Positions 23,386 through 33,211 are shown, counted from the stretch's first letter. The stretch: DNA of 64,000 nucleotides from an uncultured Bacilli bacterium (GCA_910580135.1 CAJTXC010000001.1:1-64000); one strand, 5' to 3'. Made by a program: numbers and translations. Notes: generated by a model not told the origin, from the letters alone.

Positions 23386-26300
23386 ATGATTTATAACAAA
23401 GGTGAAGAACATATGGATAATCCTATTCCTGTAACTGAGGAAAATTTAGGATTTAACACTCCTTGGGAAGGTCATACTTCTAAAGAGATTGAAAGTTATG
23501 TATGTTCTGTTTTTGAAAAACTATCTGAAAGTTCATCTGCACGATTTACTCTCACTCTTGTAGATGGAAATCTTATTAACTTTGTTGATGGAGTAGATAA
23601 CATTGTATTCCGATATAAAGTTAAGTATGCTTCTTCTGAAGAAGTCTTTAATACGTATCGTTTGAGCATTACAGTTAATGGTCAGATTATTCAAGATGGT
23701 TATCAGTCTTCTTCTGAAGATGAAATTCTAACATCTCCTAATCTTGCTCAGTATCTTAATTCTACAAATGAAAGTACTGTAATAGTTCGTATTCGTGCTT
23801 ACGATTTGGATGAAAACAATAATGTAATTGCACAGTCGAGTAATACTATTACATTTAACCGAGTAGTTGGTACACTTGCCCTTCAAGGTATGGTTTTTGG
23901 TGCAGTCAATCCTAATGGTATTAGATATACTGCTGATTTTGTTCCAACTACTGCTGCTCCTGTAGCTTATCTTAGGTATAAAGTAACTCAACCTGATGGT
24001 AGTCTTGTTACATTCACAGACTCTTCTACGGGGGAGGTAAATAACTATAATGAAATTCCTGTTAGTGCTTCTGGTACTGTAACTGTTCCACTACCAGATA
24101 ATCTGAGTGATGGTGTTCATACTATAACTGCTAAATTAATTGTAGGTAAAACTCAATCTGTTGAAGGTATTTCTACTAACACAATAGTTTACAATTTCCT
24201 TACTGTTTCAGATACTGTTGCAGATGGAACTCCATTTATTATTGTGGATAGTGTAGATAGTCCTGTTCAGAATGATTATACTCCTGTTAGATATCTTGTT
24301 TATATTAAAGGAAAAGAAGCAAGTTATACTACTCCTCTTCTTTTACAAGATTATTTTAATAATAAGTATAATACTCAAGCTATTAAGAATGTAAAAAATG
24401 GAACTATTTATACTTGGAATTATTTTGTTCCTAATCTTACATCTCTTGGAATGATTACTTGCCAACTCCGTTTTGCTCTTCCTAAAATGCAAAATGGACA
24501 AATTGTTTATAATAATAATGGTGAACCTCAAATAGACGGTACAGCAGGCACATATAAATCTATTTCTTTTACACCTAAACCAAGTACTATTCCTTGGAAT
24601 CAAATGGAAGATACATTCCATCTTTCTGTTAGAAATAAAAGTAATGACGATTATGACGTTGGTACTCTTAAAGATAATGGATATGAAATGGAATTTGAAG
24701 ATTTCCAATGGAATACTTCTGGTAGTGGTTATACTCAATTAACTATTGATGGTGTTACATCTAATGTTCTTAAATTTGTAGGTAACAGTAAAGCTACTAT
24801 TAAAAATTTCTTCCCGTTCTACGATACTACTCCTTATAATGCTGCAAATTCTGTAGGTGGTGGTATTCTTGCTACAGGTCGTACTCTTAAGATTAAGTTT
24901 GCTGTATCTAATGTTTCTAATGCTGAAGCTAAAGTTATAGATTGTTATGATGATAGTAATCCTGGTATGGGTTTCTATATTACTGGTAACGGTATGTATC
25001 TTAAGTTTGTAGAAGAACTTGTAAGTAAACCTGAAGAGTATCAAACTGCATCTGGTCATAACGATAGACGTTTTAGTGAAAATAAATGTATTGAACTTTG
25101 TATTACTATTCAACCATATTGGGGTGCTGGTAATATAGAGTCTGCTCATGAAGTTCGATACTATATTAATGGTGAGCTTGCTGGTTTCCGTAAGATTGCT
25201 GCTACAACGTCTTTGAGTCAAGTTGTACCTAAAACTATATCATTTGGAGGTAAAGGTGCTATCTTGTATCTTTATGAAGTTAAATATAAGAATAAATGTA
25301 TTACTCCTTTTGAAGTTCTTCAAGAATATGGTATGAGTCAAGATAGTTCTAAGGCTCTTAACAACTTCTATGAAAAGAATAGTTTTTATACTCTTCGCAC
25401 TAATTCAAATGGGGAAACTTATCCTGAAATTACTCTTAAGGATGCAATTAACTATGGTAAATATTTAGCAAGCAAAGGAGTAACTGATTTTGCTGTTTTT
25501 GTTACTACTAATGATTGTAACGCTGAACGATATACTGCTAATGGTGGTAAAGCTAACACAAAAGAGTATGCTCAAGATGCTGAATCTTTATATATTTATA
25601 GATTCCGTCAAAATGAAAAAGGAGAAGGTGAAATTGACCCTGATATGACTTTCTATATCGAAGGTCATGATGATAATGAAGAACAAACTTGGTATCTAGG
25701 TGAAGAAGATGGTGAAACTAAAGGCGCTCTTCGTTTTCGCCGTCAAGGTACATCAACAGCTGATGGTACTAAAGGTAATATTCGTTGGGATGTTCGTGCA
25801 ACTTGTCTTCTTCATAAGTTTAATCCTGCTACTCAGAGATTCTTTGATGAATATACTAAGATTAAGAAAAAATGGGAAGGATTTTATATTCCTGATAAAA
25901 ATGCTATTCCTTGTTTCCTTGTAACAGCTAAAAAGAATGTTAATGAGTCTACTCATACTCGTAACGTTCCTACAGCTAAATGGTTTGAAGCTTGTTCTCG
26001 TGCTCTTGCTAAAGCAGATGAGAAATATGAGGATATTCTTACTCCTCCTCAAAGGGCTGAATTAAAGAGTATTCAAACTGCTTATCCTAGTCTTAGTCGT
26101 TCACAGCAGATTGACAGAATTAAGACTCGTCAAGTTATTGACGGTATTACTTCTTTAGGATTTAGAATTCAATATTCTAAAGACGCTGCTGGTAAATATC
26201 TTCCTGTTACTGACCCAACTCTTTCTACTCTTGAATGTGAATTTATAGGTCAATATGATTTGACTACTGATAAAAAGAATATGAAAATATTTGGTTTTGG

Positions 26301-28251
26301 TGGTCATATTGAACATAATTCAGACGGTAGTTTTGATTGGGTTAAAGATACAGACGATGAAGATTTCTCTTTAGAGTATGGTAATAATACCAATCCTCTG
26401 TCTTCTTTTAAGAGTCAAAACTGGGGAACAGCTGCTGCTCGTAATGATTTTGAATATAGGTATCCTGAAGATATAGATACAATTCCTGGTCTTGGAGCTT
26501 CAAGTACTGAAACTCCTAGTATCGGACTTGAACTTGATGGTCCTATGCAAGCTCTTTATGATTTTGTTGCTACTTGTGACCCTAATAAAGAAGAAGGTAT
26601 TTATTATAGGAATGGTGGTAAATATACTGGTCAACTTCCTTTCTTAAATGGTGGACAAAATCTAATTGACCCATTTACTAAAAATCCTATTAGTCTTGGA
26701 AGTTCAGCAGATGATACTGTTGCTAACCGTAAGATTAAATTTTATAATGAACTTAAATATTACGGAGTAGTTAATCAACTTCTTATTTATTATATTGGAA
26801 CTGTAGATACTCCTCTTGGTGTTGACCAAGAAGCTAAGAATATCTTTATGGGTCGATATGGTGATAGAAAACTTTCAAGTGGAGAAATAGTTGCTGGTGA
26901 TGTTATTCAAGTTAGTAATAATATAAATAAGCTTCTTCGTATTCTTGGTTACGACTATGATACTAACTGGCGACTTGATAATAATAATAACTTTAAGTTC
27001 CTTTATACAGTTCTTTATCAAGACCATCTTTATGATGCTGGTGGTTCTGTTCTTTGGGATTTAATCAGAGAATGCTTTGCTACTGAGATTGCTGAAATGA
27101 AGAGTCGTCTTTATGGTACTCTACTTTCTAAATCAGTAATTAACAATAACGGAGATATAACGAATGGTGTTCTTTATTATCTATTTACTAAACATATAGA
27201 TAATTATAACTCTATTCAATATAATGCTAACTCTGAATTCTGTTATACTTCCAAAGCAAGTGATTATCCTAAATCTCACGGTTCAGCTCGTGAAGATATT
27301 GAATGGTTTGTAGATGGTCGTCTGAGATTTGTATCTGGTCTTGATTTTAATCCTGATAAAAACAGTAATGATACAAGTTCAGACTTTGGTAAAGGACGTT
27401 TCTATGGAACTCCTACTCTGCCTGCTAACCTTGATGACGGTAATTACTACAATATGTTAGGATATACTAAAGATGAAATTGGTTCTAATGGTAGTCCTAT
27501 AACTCCTGTAGTTAGTAAAGAAAATAGATTTGCTGTTACTGTAACTGCATATGAACGTACTAATTTGGCATTTGCTAAAGGTCGTCCTGCAAGTACATTT
27601 AATAGTGTATTTATTAATGTAACTCCTACTGTAGTAAACGGTATTATAACAGGTTACACTCGTCCTGAAGTCACTCTTAAAGCTAAAGAATTTTATAATC
27701 CTGGCATTTCTGATGCTGCTGTTTATCTTCATGGTTGTAAACAAATTAAGACTATTGTAGGTCTTGAGAAATGGTATCTTGAAACTATTAACTCTTGGGG
27801 TGATTTAACTAATGTTGAAGAACTTAATCTTGGTAGTCTTGATGAAATTACTCTTCCTGATGGTACAAAAGCAGCTTACAAAAATCCGAATTTAACTTCG
27901 CTTAACTTGGTTGCTGACGGAAAACCTGTTATATTTGGGTCTTGTAAAAAGCTAAATCTTGCAGGTATTTCTAATATGACTCAAGTATCTCTTCTTGAAT
28001 TTCCAGTTCTTGAAGTATTTGAAGGTCGTAATATGCCTGGTACTTCTGAAGTTGTACATCCTGTAGGAAATAGTCTTAGTGAAGCAAATTATGGAGATGG
28101 TCTTACTAAATGGGAAATAAGTAATAAGCCAAATCTTGAAATTATTACTTTCCAAAGTATAGATGATATAAATACAATCAGTGTTACTCAATCTTCACAA
28201 ACTGCTTCTGTTAAAGCAATTAATATGCTTATAGAACTTGTTAATAATTAA
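23386..28251 (+). CDS. Giant fibre/baseplate protein with lectin-like and leucine-rich parts (1621 aa)
   Basis: The N-terminal half has repeated Ig-like beta domains (FRYKVKYASSEEVFNTYRLS, VAYLRYKVTQPDGSLVTFTD). Around residues 475-640 a LamG/concanavalin-like jelly roll is likely (FAVSNVSNAEAKVIDCYDDS, then HEVRYYINGELAGF). The C-terminal ~170 residues look leucine-rich and BspA-like (NVEELNLGSLDEITLPDGT, PNLTSLNLVADGKP). One copy of the dispersed motif lies at 24024, read as SSTGEVN in an inter-domain stretch. A second possible ATG at 23413 (MDNPIP) is equally good. The gene directly precedes the DGR-variable gene and probably forms the body of the same receptor-binding apparatus. Confidence 0.6.
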   Translation: MIYNKGEEHMDNPIPVTEENLGFNTPWEGHTSKEIESYVCSVFEKLSESSSARFTLTLVDGNLINFVDGVDNIVFRYKVKYASSEEVFNTYRLSITVNGQIIQDGYQSSSEDEILTSPNLAQYLNSTNESTVIVRIRAYDLDENNNVIAQSSNTITFNRVVGTLALQGMVFGAVNPNGIRYTADFVPTTAAPVAYLRYKVTQPDGSLVTFTDSSTGEVNNYNEIPVSASGTVTVPLPDNLSDGVHTITAKLIVGKTQSVEGISTNTIVYNFLTVSDTVADGTPFIIVDSVDSPVQNDYTPVRYLVYIKGKEASYTTPLLLQDYFNNKYNTQAIKNVKNGTIYTWNYFVPNLTSLGMITCQLRFALPKMQNGQIVYNNNGEPQIDGTAGTYKSISFTPKPSTIPWNQMEDTFHLSVRNKSNDDYDVGTLKDNGYEMEFEDFQWNTSGSGYTQLTIDGVTSNVLKFVGNSKATIKNFFPFYDTTPYNAANSVGGGILATGRTLKIKFAVSNVSNAEAKVIDCYDDSNPGMGFYITGNGMYLKFVEELVSKPEEYQTASGHNDRRFSENKCIELCITIQPYWGAGNIESAHEVRYYINGELAGFRKIAATTSLSQVVPKTISFGGKGAILYLYEVKYKNKCITPFEVLQEYGMSQDSSKALNNFYEKNSFYTLRTNSNGETYPEITLKDAINYGKYLASKGVTDFAVFVTTNDCNAERYTANGGKANTKEYAQDAESLYIYRFRQNEKGEGEIDPDMTFYIEGHDDNEEQTWYLGEEDGETKGALRFRRQGTSTADGTKGNIRWDVRATCLLHKFNPATQRFFDEYTKIKKKWEGFYIPDKNAIPCFLVTAKKNVNESTHTRNVPTAKWFEACSRALAKADEKYEDILTPPQRAELKSIQTAYPSLSRSQQIDRIKTRQVIDGITSLGFRIQYSKDAAGKYLPVTDPTLSTLECEFIGQYDLTTDKKNMKIFGFGGHIEHNSDGSFDWVKDTDDEDFSLEYGNNTNPLSSFKSQNWGTAAARNDFEYRYPEDIDTIPGLGASSTETPSIGLELDGPMQALYDFVATCDPNKEEGIYYRNGGKYTGQLPFLNGGQNLIDPFTKNPISLGSSADDTVANRKIKFYNELKYYGVVNQLLIYYIGTVDTPLGVDQEAKNIFMGRYGDRKLSSGEIVAGDVIQVSNNINKLLRILGYDYDTNWRLDNNNNFKFLYTVLYQDHLYDAGGSVLWDLIRECFATEIAEMKSRLYGTLLSKSVINNNGDITNGVLYYLFTKHIDNYNSIQYNANSEFCYTSKASDYPKSHGSAREDIEWFVDGRLRFVSGLDFNPDKNSNDTSSDFGKGRFYGTPTLPANLDDGNYYNMLGYTKDEIGSNGSPITPVVSKENRFAVTVTAYERTNLAFAKGRPASTFNSVFINVTPTVVNGIITGYTRPEVTLKAKEFYNPGISDAAVYLHGCKQIKTIVGLEKWYLETINSWGDLTNVEELNLGSLDEITLPDGTKAAYKNPNLTSLNLVADGKPVIFGSCKKLNLAGISNMTQVSLLEFPVLEVFEGRNMPGTSEVVHPVGNSLSEANYGDGLTKWEISNKPNLEIITFQSIDDINTISVTQSSQTASVKAINMLIELVNN
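24024..24038 (+). repeat. Dispersed motif, plus copy (STGEV frame)
   Basis: TTCTACGGGGGAGGT inside the 1621-residue protein gene, translated as SSTGEV. Confidence 0.9.
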
Positions 28252-28258
28252 TCAAAAC

Positions 28259-30514
28259 ATGGCATTACAAAACTTTACTTGGAACAATGGGACTCAAAGT
28301 AGTCCTATTGTTCTATCCTTTGAACAAATTGCAGCTCTCTCTGCTGCTGGTAAAAATCCTGATATTACTACAGATATTGGCGGATTTATTACAACGAATA
28401 GTCATAAAATTCAAAAGTTTCTTAAACTTTCTCTTGAAGAGCAATTTCCTAAACTTACGGTTGTTGTCGATGAAGAACTTGCTGATACTTTTGGAGTTAA
28501 TGTTAGTAATCCTAATATAAATGAAGGAAGTTCTATCCCTATTAATATAACTGGAGATTCTGGTATTACTCATGATTATCTTCTTTGGAATCTTAATTAT
28601 AAGAGTGTAACAATAGATGGAGATATATCTGAAGCTATTATCAAATCTCGTATTCATATTACTAATGGACAAATAGTAGTAGATGACCCTCAAGAAAATG
28701 CTAGTTGGCAAGTTGTACTTGAGATTACTGCTTATCCTAGTTATTATGAAGGAACTAATCTTTCTTCTATTCCTGAATCTAGTCGTCCTAGCTTTACTGT
28801 AGCTATAAATGCTAAAGCTATTACAGCAATTACTGCTACAACTAAAGAAGAAATTCCTATTAATTCTAGTGTAGAAATAAAAGTAACTCCTACTCCTTCT
28901 GATTCTACTAAACTTAAAGGAGCAACTTACACTTATACTACGAGCACTCCTAATACAGTGTTTTGTGCTGGTGATTATATTAGAACTCAAGGAAATTCAG
29001 GTGCAGGTGTTGTTACTGTAAATCTTAATACCTGTGGTGGTAAAGTTAAACTTAATACTACAGTTAATTTTACAGTATATGATTTACGTCCTATGACTTT
29101 CATTATAGACCAAAGGTATCTTTCTAATCTTAGTGACCCTGTTGGAATGGTATCTGAAAACTGTATTCTTAATGCAGATGGTAGTCTTACTAGTATTTCT
29201 AATACAGGTAAAGATGGTAATCCTAACAACAATACTCTTACTTGGATTAGGCAAAATACTCATGCTTTTGTTAGTCGCTATATGGGTTTTTCTGGTCTTA
29301 GACTTAAACAACTTAGCGATACTACAAGAAAGAAATTTGCTGATGGTACAAGTTCTGTAGACTATATATCTAACGAAAGCGGAGAATTTGACGTTTTCCT
29401 TAAATTTGGTAGTGATATTTTCTATAAAACCGAAGCATTTACTCCTCAAGGACAAGCTAATCCTAATGTAGATTATGTTGCTGTTACTATAGCAAAAGAA
29501 CTTTCTGAAGGAGAAAGTGAAGCTAATTGGGTTAAATGGAGTCAATATAAACTTATTGGAGTTTATCCTGCTTGTCAAATTGGTAATAAACTTTATAGTC
29601 TATCAGGAAAACGTTCTGTAAATAATATTTCACAAACTAATAGTATAGCTAGAGCTAAAGCTCGTGGAACTAATTTTAATATTTGTGATTATGATATGAC
29701 TAAATTATTTGCTTTCTTATTCTATGGATATTATAGTTCTTTAGGATGTCAGCAAATATGCGGTTATGGTACTTCTAATCTTGTAAATAATGTTTATTAT
29801 CCTAAGATTACAGGTGGTACTGACGAACTTGCTATGACAGATACTGATACCACTACTGGTAATGGTGCTGCTACTCCTGATTCTGACCAAATTAAAGCAG
29901 GTACTGGTTCTGATATTAAATCGGTTAACTTCTGGGGTCTTGAAAAATGTTGGGGAGATTTATCTGAGTGGATTTCTAATCTTAGAGTTATGGAAGCTGC
30001 TCGTCCTGAAAGTAACAATACTCCAAATGTATCTGATTATATAGCTGATTATCTTGATGAGTATATTAGTATAACTATTACTAAACAAGATGGTACAGAT
30101 GTAACTTATACTTCTAAAGCAGATTTCCTTGCAGCTTATGATAATCCTGCTTCTCGATTCTTAGCTATTACTGATAAGAACAATGTAATTGTTCGAGCTA
30201 TTGATGTAGGTAAAACTGCTAATAGTGAAGGATATATTAAAAAGATGATTTTTGGTAAGCACGCGGATATTATTGCAAAAGAGTATAATAATGGCGCTGG
30301 AGCTGATACTGGTTTTTGTGATTATGGTCGCGTTAGTTCTGCTGGTCGTGTTGCGCTTCGGTCTGATTATTCCGCTAGTCCTGCTGGTGGGGTTGGTTGT
30401 CTCCATGCTTGGGCTGCGGCTGGTAGTGCTTATTCGTATGTCGGTGCTCGTTTGCTTTATGACGGAGATGAGAATACTGTTTATATTATAAACGACGCAA
30501 CAGAAACTCTTTAA
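28259..30514 (+). CDS. DGR target protein with C-type-lectin-like variable domain (751 aa)
   Basis: The ATG at 28259 (MALQNFTWNNGTQ) is chosen because it lies just after the previous stop (28251). An upstream ATG at 28238 would overlap that gene. The N-terminal ~450 residues are beta/Ig-like (KAITAITATTKEEIPINSSV). The C-terminal ~200 residues contain VKSVNFWGLEKCWGDLSEW-like sequence (SVNFWGLEKCWGDLSEW) and a variable stretch (residues ~689-733), the layout of C-type-lectin/FGE-like DGR targets. The variable codons match a nearby template except at template adenines. It is expected to sit at a fibre tip and bind host receptors. VR is followed by 18 codons. Confidence 0.85.
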   Translation: MALQNFTWNNGTQSSPIVLSFEQIAALSAAGKNPDITTDIGGFITTNSHKIQKFLKLSLEEQFPKLTVVVDEELADTFGVNVSNPNINEGSSIPINITGDSGITHDYLLWNLNYKSVTIDGDISEAIIKSRIHITNGQIVVDDPQENASWQVVLEITAYPSYYEGTNLSSIPESSRPSFTVAINAKAITAITATTKEEIPINSSVEIKVTPTPSDSTKLKGATYTYTTSTPNTVFCAGDYIRTQGNSGAGVVTVNLNTCGGKVKLNTTVNFTVYDLRPMTFIIDQRYLSNLSDPVGMVSENCILNADGSLTSISNTGKDGNPNNNTLTWIRQNTHAFVSRYMGFSGLRLKQLSDTTRKKFADGTSSVDYISNESGEFDVFLKFGSDIFYKTEAFTPQGQANPNVDYVAVTIAKELSEGESEANWVKWSQYKLIGVYPACQIGNKLYSLSGKRSVNNISQTNSIARAKARGTNFNICDYDMTKLFAFLFYGYYSSLGCQQICGYGTSNLVNNVYYPKITGGTDELAMTDTDTTTGNGAATPDSDQIKAGTGSDIKSVNFWGLEKCWGDLSEWISNLRVMEAARPESNNTPNVSDYIADYLDEYISITITKQDGTDVTYTSKADFLAAYDNPASRFLAITDKNNVIVRAIDVGKTANSEGYIKKMIFGKHADIIAKEYNNGAGADTGFCDYGRVSSAGRVALRSDYSASPAGGVGCLHAWAAAGSAYSYVGARLLYDGDENTVYIINDATETL
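30324..30458 (+). repeat. DGR variable repeat (VR)
   Basis: This 135-base segment aligns without gaps to the template at 30606-30740. By hand I count about 35 mismatches, and every one falls on an adenine in the template (about 26 to G, 5 to C, 4 to T). All 12 AAC/AAT codons of the template are altered here. It codes the putative receptor-contact face of the upstream protein. Confidence 0.95.
30479..30493 (+). promoter_or_regulatory. Inverted repeat downstream of VR, candidate DGR target hairpin
   Basis: GTTTATA-T-TATAAAC is a perfect inverted repeat 20 bases after the end of VR. In the Bordetella phage DGR a hairpin or cruciform just downstream of VR is needed for retrohoming. The place fits, although the A/T-rich stem is weak. 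Confidence 0.45.
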
Positions 30515-30912
30515 GATATAATTAATAAAGGTAAGATTGGTCTATATAATGATAGGTATTTCTAACACAAGATACGAGGTAATGGACTTGCTTAGTTAAA
30601 AAGAGATAGTAACGTTAATTCTACTAGTAATGTTGCACATCAGTCTAATAATTCCACTAATCCTAATAGTGGAGTTAGTTGTCTCAATACTTGGAATACA
30701 GCTAGTAATACTAATTCGAATATCAGTACTCGTTTACTTTCCTGTTGGTTCAACAGAACGTTGATATAATTATTGTAGTAAACATAATCTTACCTCACCT
30801 CTTGGTGGAAAATAAAGTATGGGTTAGTAAGTATAGTAAAAGTTCACTTGAAACTGATGAAGTTAGAAAAGAACTTTCAGGTAAAGAAAGCCGGTGACCA
30901 ACAGAAATTAAA
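30515..30912 (+). ncRNA. Noncoding DGR template RNA region
   Basis: No gene. It holds a leader of about 90 bases, the template repeat (30606-30740), a CTGTTG/CAACAG hairpin right after it (30742-30756), and about 150 bases leading to the reverse transcriptase. DGR template RNAs are made from such a region and are bound by the RT. No accessory avd gene is visible here. Confidence 0.8.
30606..30740 (+). repeat. DGR template repeat (TR)
   Basis: Template for mutagenic retrohoming. In the reading frame matching VR it has 12 AAC/AAT codons, the typical high-yield variable codons. It aligns base for base to VR 282 bases upstream, all non-adenine positions being identical. Confidence 0.95.
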
Positions 30913-32166
30913 ATGAAGATTTATAGAAATCTTTGGGATAAAATTGTAACCTTTGAAAACTTTAAGCTTGCTTATAAAAATGCTACTAAAGGTAAAAAGC
31001 ATTATAAAGAAGTTAAGATTATTGAAAGAAAAGGTGTTAACCGTTATCTTCGTAAACTACTTGAAGAAGTAAAAGGTAAAACTTATAAAGTTTCTGCTTA
31101 CGATATATTTACTCGTTTTACTGGAGAAAAGTATAGAGAGATATATCGTCTGCCAATGAAAGATAGAATTGTTCAACACGCTCTTATGGTTATCATAGAG
31201 CCTATCTTTAGAGAAACTTTTATTAAAGATACTTATTCTTCAATTAAAGGTAGAGGGATACATAATGGTTTAAAAGCTATTAAAAGAATTGTTAAATCTC
31301 GCAAGTATAGATATTATCTTAAGATTGATGTACATAAATGTTATCCGTCTCTTGATAAAGAAATATTAAAAGCTAAACTTGCTCGTAAATTTCATGATAA
31401 TGATTTACTTTGGTTATTATTTACTATTATAGATAGTTGCGATAAAGGAGTTCCTATTGGCAATTATACTTCTCAATATTTTAATAACTTTTATTTTAGT
31501 GATTTAGCACATTACTTAAAAGAAGAGTTAGGTTTAGATACTATTTGGTATTGTGATGATTTAGTTGTCTTTGGTGATGATAAAGATAAACTCCGTGAAG
31601 TTTTAAATACTATTAATAGAAAAATGACATTACTTAATGTTCGTATCAAAGAAAACTATCAAATATATAATATAGAAATTCGTAGTGTGGATATGCTTGG
31701 TTATAAAACAAGACCTGATTATATTCTTATTAGAAAGAATACTAAAAAGCGTTTTATAGCTAAAGTTTCCAAAATGGATTTTAATAATCTTACTAAGAAA
31801 GATATAAATACACTTGGTAGTTATTGGGGAATATTTTGTCATGCTGATTGTAGACATCTTTGGTTTAAATATACTGGTGTGAAAACATTTAAAGAACTTA
31901 ATATTAACGTTCATAAACGAGATTTTGTTAAAGATTTACTTGGAGTCAAACTTGAAATTAAAAGTTGTATGTGCTTTAGTAAACGTGGTCAAGAATGGCT
32001 AAGAATTGAATGTTGTTATAATATAAATGGAGAACAACATGATAATGTTTATATAAGTACAAGTGCTGAAAAACTTGTTGAAGCAGGTAAACAACTTAAT
32101 GCAAGTATGTTTCCTTTTGAAACTAAAATAATCGTTGATGATAAAGGTTTTTATGAATTTACTTAA
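30913..32166 (+). CDS. DGR reverse transcriptase (417 aa)
   Basis: The RT palm is clear: YYLKIDVHKCYPSLDKEIL (Asp139), PIGNYTSQYFNNFYF, where the GNxxSQ form is typical of DGR enzymes rather than QGxxxSP, and IWYCDDLVVFGDD (YxDD at 213-216). It is followed by VDMLGYKTRP. The enzyme copies the TR RNA with errors at adenines and the cDNA replaces VR. The C-terminal ~150 residues (GSYWGIFCHADCRHLWFKYT) form the thumb-like part seen in DGR RTs. Length is normal. The ATG follows the noncoding template region. Confidence 0.92.
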   Translation: MKIYRNLWDKIVTFENFKLAYKNATKGKKHYKEVKIIERKGVNRYLRKLLEEVKGKTYKVSAYDIFTRFTGEKYREIYRLPMKDRIVQHALMVIIEPIFRETFIKDTYSSIKGRGIHNGLKAIKRIVKSRKYRYYLKIDVHKCYPSLDKEILKAKLARKFHDNDLLWLLFTIIDSCDKGVPIGNYTSQYFNNFYFSDLAHYLKEELGLDTIWYCDDLVVFGDDKDKLREVLNTINRKMTLLNVRIKENYQIYNIEIRSVDMLGYKTRPDYILIRKNTKKRFIAKVSKMDFNNLTKKDINTLGSYWGIFCHADCRHLWFKYTGVKTFKELNINVHKRDFVKDLLGVKLEIKSCMCFSKRGQEWLRIECCYNINGEQHDNVYISTSAEKLVEAGKQLNASMFPFETKIIVDDKGFYEFT

Positions 32167-32178
32167 ATTGAAAATAAT

Positions 32179-32727
32179 ATGCGTTGGATAAATATTAAAA
32201 GTGAAGAACTTGTTGGACTTGAATGTATTAATCCGAAAAACGATAAATATATTCTTAGACTATCTCCTAATTCTAAGAATATAGTTCAAGATGAACAAGA
32301 TAGTAATGATACAAGGATTGTGTCAATAATTGTTAATAATAAGCCGTCAATAAATGATATTAAAAAACATTTGTTATATTTGCAAAAAGAATATGATAAA
32401 ACTTCTGAAGTAGATTGTTTTATACTTAATGGTAAAAAAGTTTGGATAGATAAAAATACTCGTATTGGACTTTTCAAACTTCTTGATATAGAAAAACAAT
32501 CTAATACAGAAACTACTATTCTTTGGTTTAATACTACATCTATAGAAATAGAAGTTGATAAAGCTATTACACTTCTTACTACTGTAGAAAAATATGCTAA
32601 ACAATGTTATGATAATACGCAAAAACATTATGCTGAAATAAATCAACTTAGTTCTATAGAAGCTTGTTTACAATATGATATTACCGCAGGTTATCCTGCT
32701 ATTTTAAATATTACATTAACAGATTAA
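32179..32727 (+). CDS. DUF4376-like fibre assembly protein (182 aa)
   Basis: The C-terminus (VEKYAKQCYDNTQKHYAEIN, then IEACLQYDITAGYPAILN) matches the pattern of DUF4376, a domain common in short proteins encoded after phage tail fibre genes and thought to help fibre assembly. The N-terminal half is a small beta-rich domain. It starts 12 bases after the RT, in the position an accessory DGR gene might take, but it does not look like Avd. It is more likely a chaperone for the fibre proteins upstream. Confidence 0.55.
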   Translation: MRWINIKSEELVGLECINPKNDKYILRLSPNSKNIVQDEQDSNDTRIVSIIVNNKPSINDIKKHLLYLQKEYDKTSEVDCFILNGKKVWIDKNTRIGLFKLLDIEKQSNTETTILWFNTTSIEIEVDKAITLLTTVEKYAKQCYDNTQKHYAEINQLSSIEACLQYDITAGYPAILNITLTD

Positions 32728-32730
32728 ATT

Positions 32731-32859
32731 ATGGCAAATAAACGTAAAAGTCTTGAAACAACTAAAGGAAGAGATGTTTCTCGTAGACCTAAACCTATGG
32801 TTCTTAAAGCAGGTGCAACTCGTAAACGTACTCCTTATAAAGATGGCGGCAAAGTTTAA
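32731..32859 (+). CDS. Small basic protein (42 aa)
   Basis: An ATG three bases after the previous stop opens a 42-codon frame that is very Lys/Arg-rich (MANKRKSLETTKGRD at the start, GATRKRTPYKDGGKV at the end). It has good codons and tight spacing, and it overlaps the next gene by 17 bases in another frame. It may bind nucleic acid. The function is unknown. Confidence 0.6.
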   Translation: MANKRKSLETTKGRDVSRRPKPMVLKAGATRKRTPYKDGGKV

Positions 32860-33211
32860 TATACCAATGAGAATATTCGTGCTAGTAACAAAGGTAACAC
32901 CTATGTTACTAGCATTATTTCATTTACTTAATACAGTATTAAGTTATTTCTATATAGAATGTATATTTCTAAATTATCTTGCAGGTATTAGTATTATAAC
33001 TGTAGCTTATCTTTATTTTACAAGTTATGCTCTAAAACTTTGTGAATATTATAGAATGTTCCTACATTATTGTCTTGTATTAGATATTATAAATGCTATA
33101 GACTATTATATTACTTTACCTATTACAGATATAAGTTTATATTTGCTATTAGTAATTATAAATATAATATTCATGTTCTTAATAATTTATTTCAAATTCT
33201 TTAAATCATGA
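32843..33211 (+). CDS. Multi-span membrane protein, holin-like candidate (122 aa)
   Basis: The likely start is the ATG at 32843 (MAAKFNIPMRIFVLV), because the frame upstream of it is covered by the basic 42-residue gene. Three to four hydrophobic segments follow (VTPMLLALFHLLNTVLSYFY, NYLAGISIITVAYLYF, a C-terminal IINIIFMFLIIYFKF). It is small with a short charged end, as for holins, but it lies far from the putative endolysin. It overlaps the next gene by four bases. A holin or other phage membrane protein fits equally well. Confidence 0.5.
   Translation: MAAKFNIPMRIFVLVTKVTPMLLALFHLLNTVLSYFYIECIFLNYLAGISIITVAYLYFTSYALKLCEYYRMFLHYCLVLDIINAIDYYITLPITDISLYLLLVIINIIFMFLIIYFKFFKS

Noticed and set aside
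28238..28258. Upstream ATG for the DGR target gene
   Set aside because: It would overlap the previous gene; the ATG at 28259 gives a start (MALQNF) directly after that stop.
32753..32842. N-terminal extension of the membrane protein
   Set aside because: It lies out of frame over the well-formed basic 42-residue gene; the hydrophobic protein starts naturally at the ATG at 32843.
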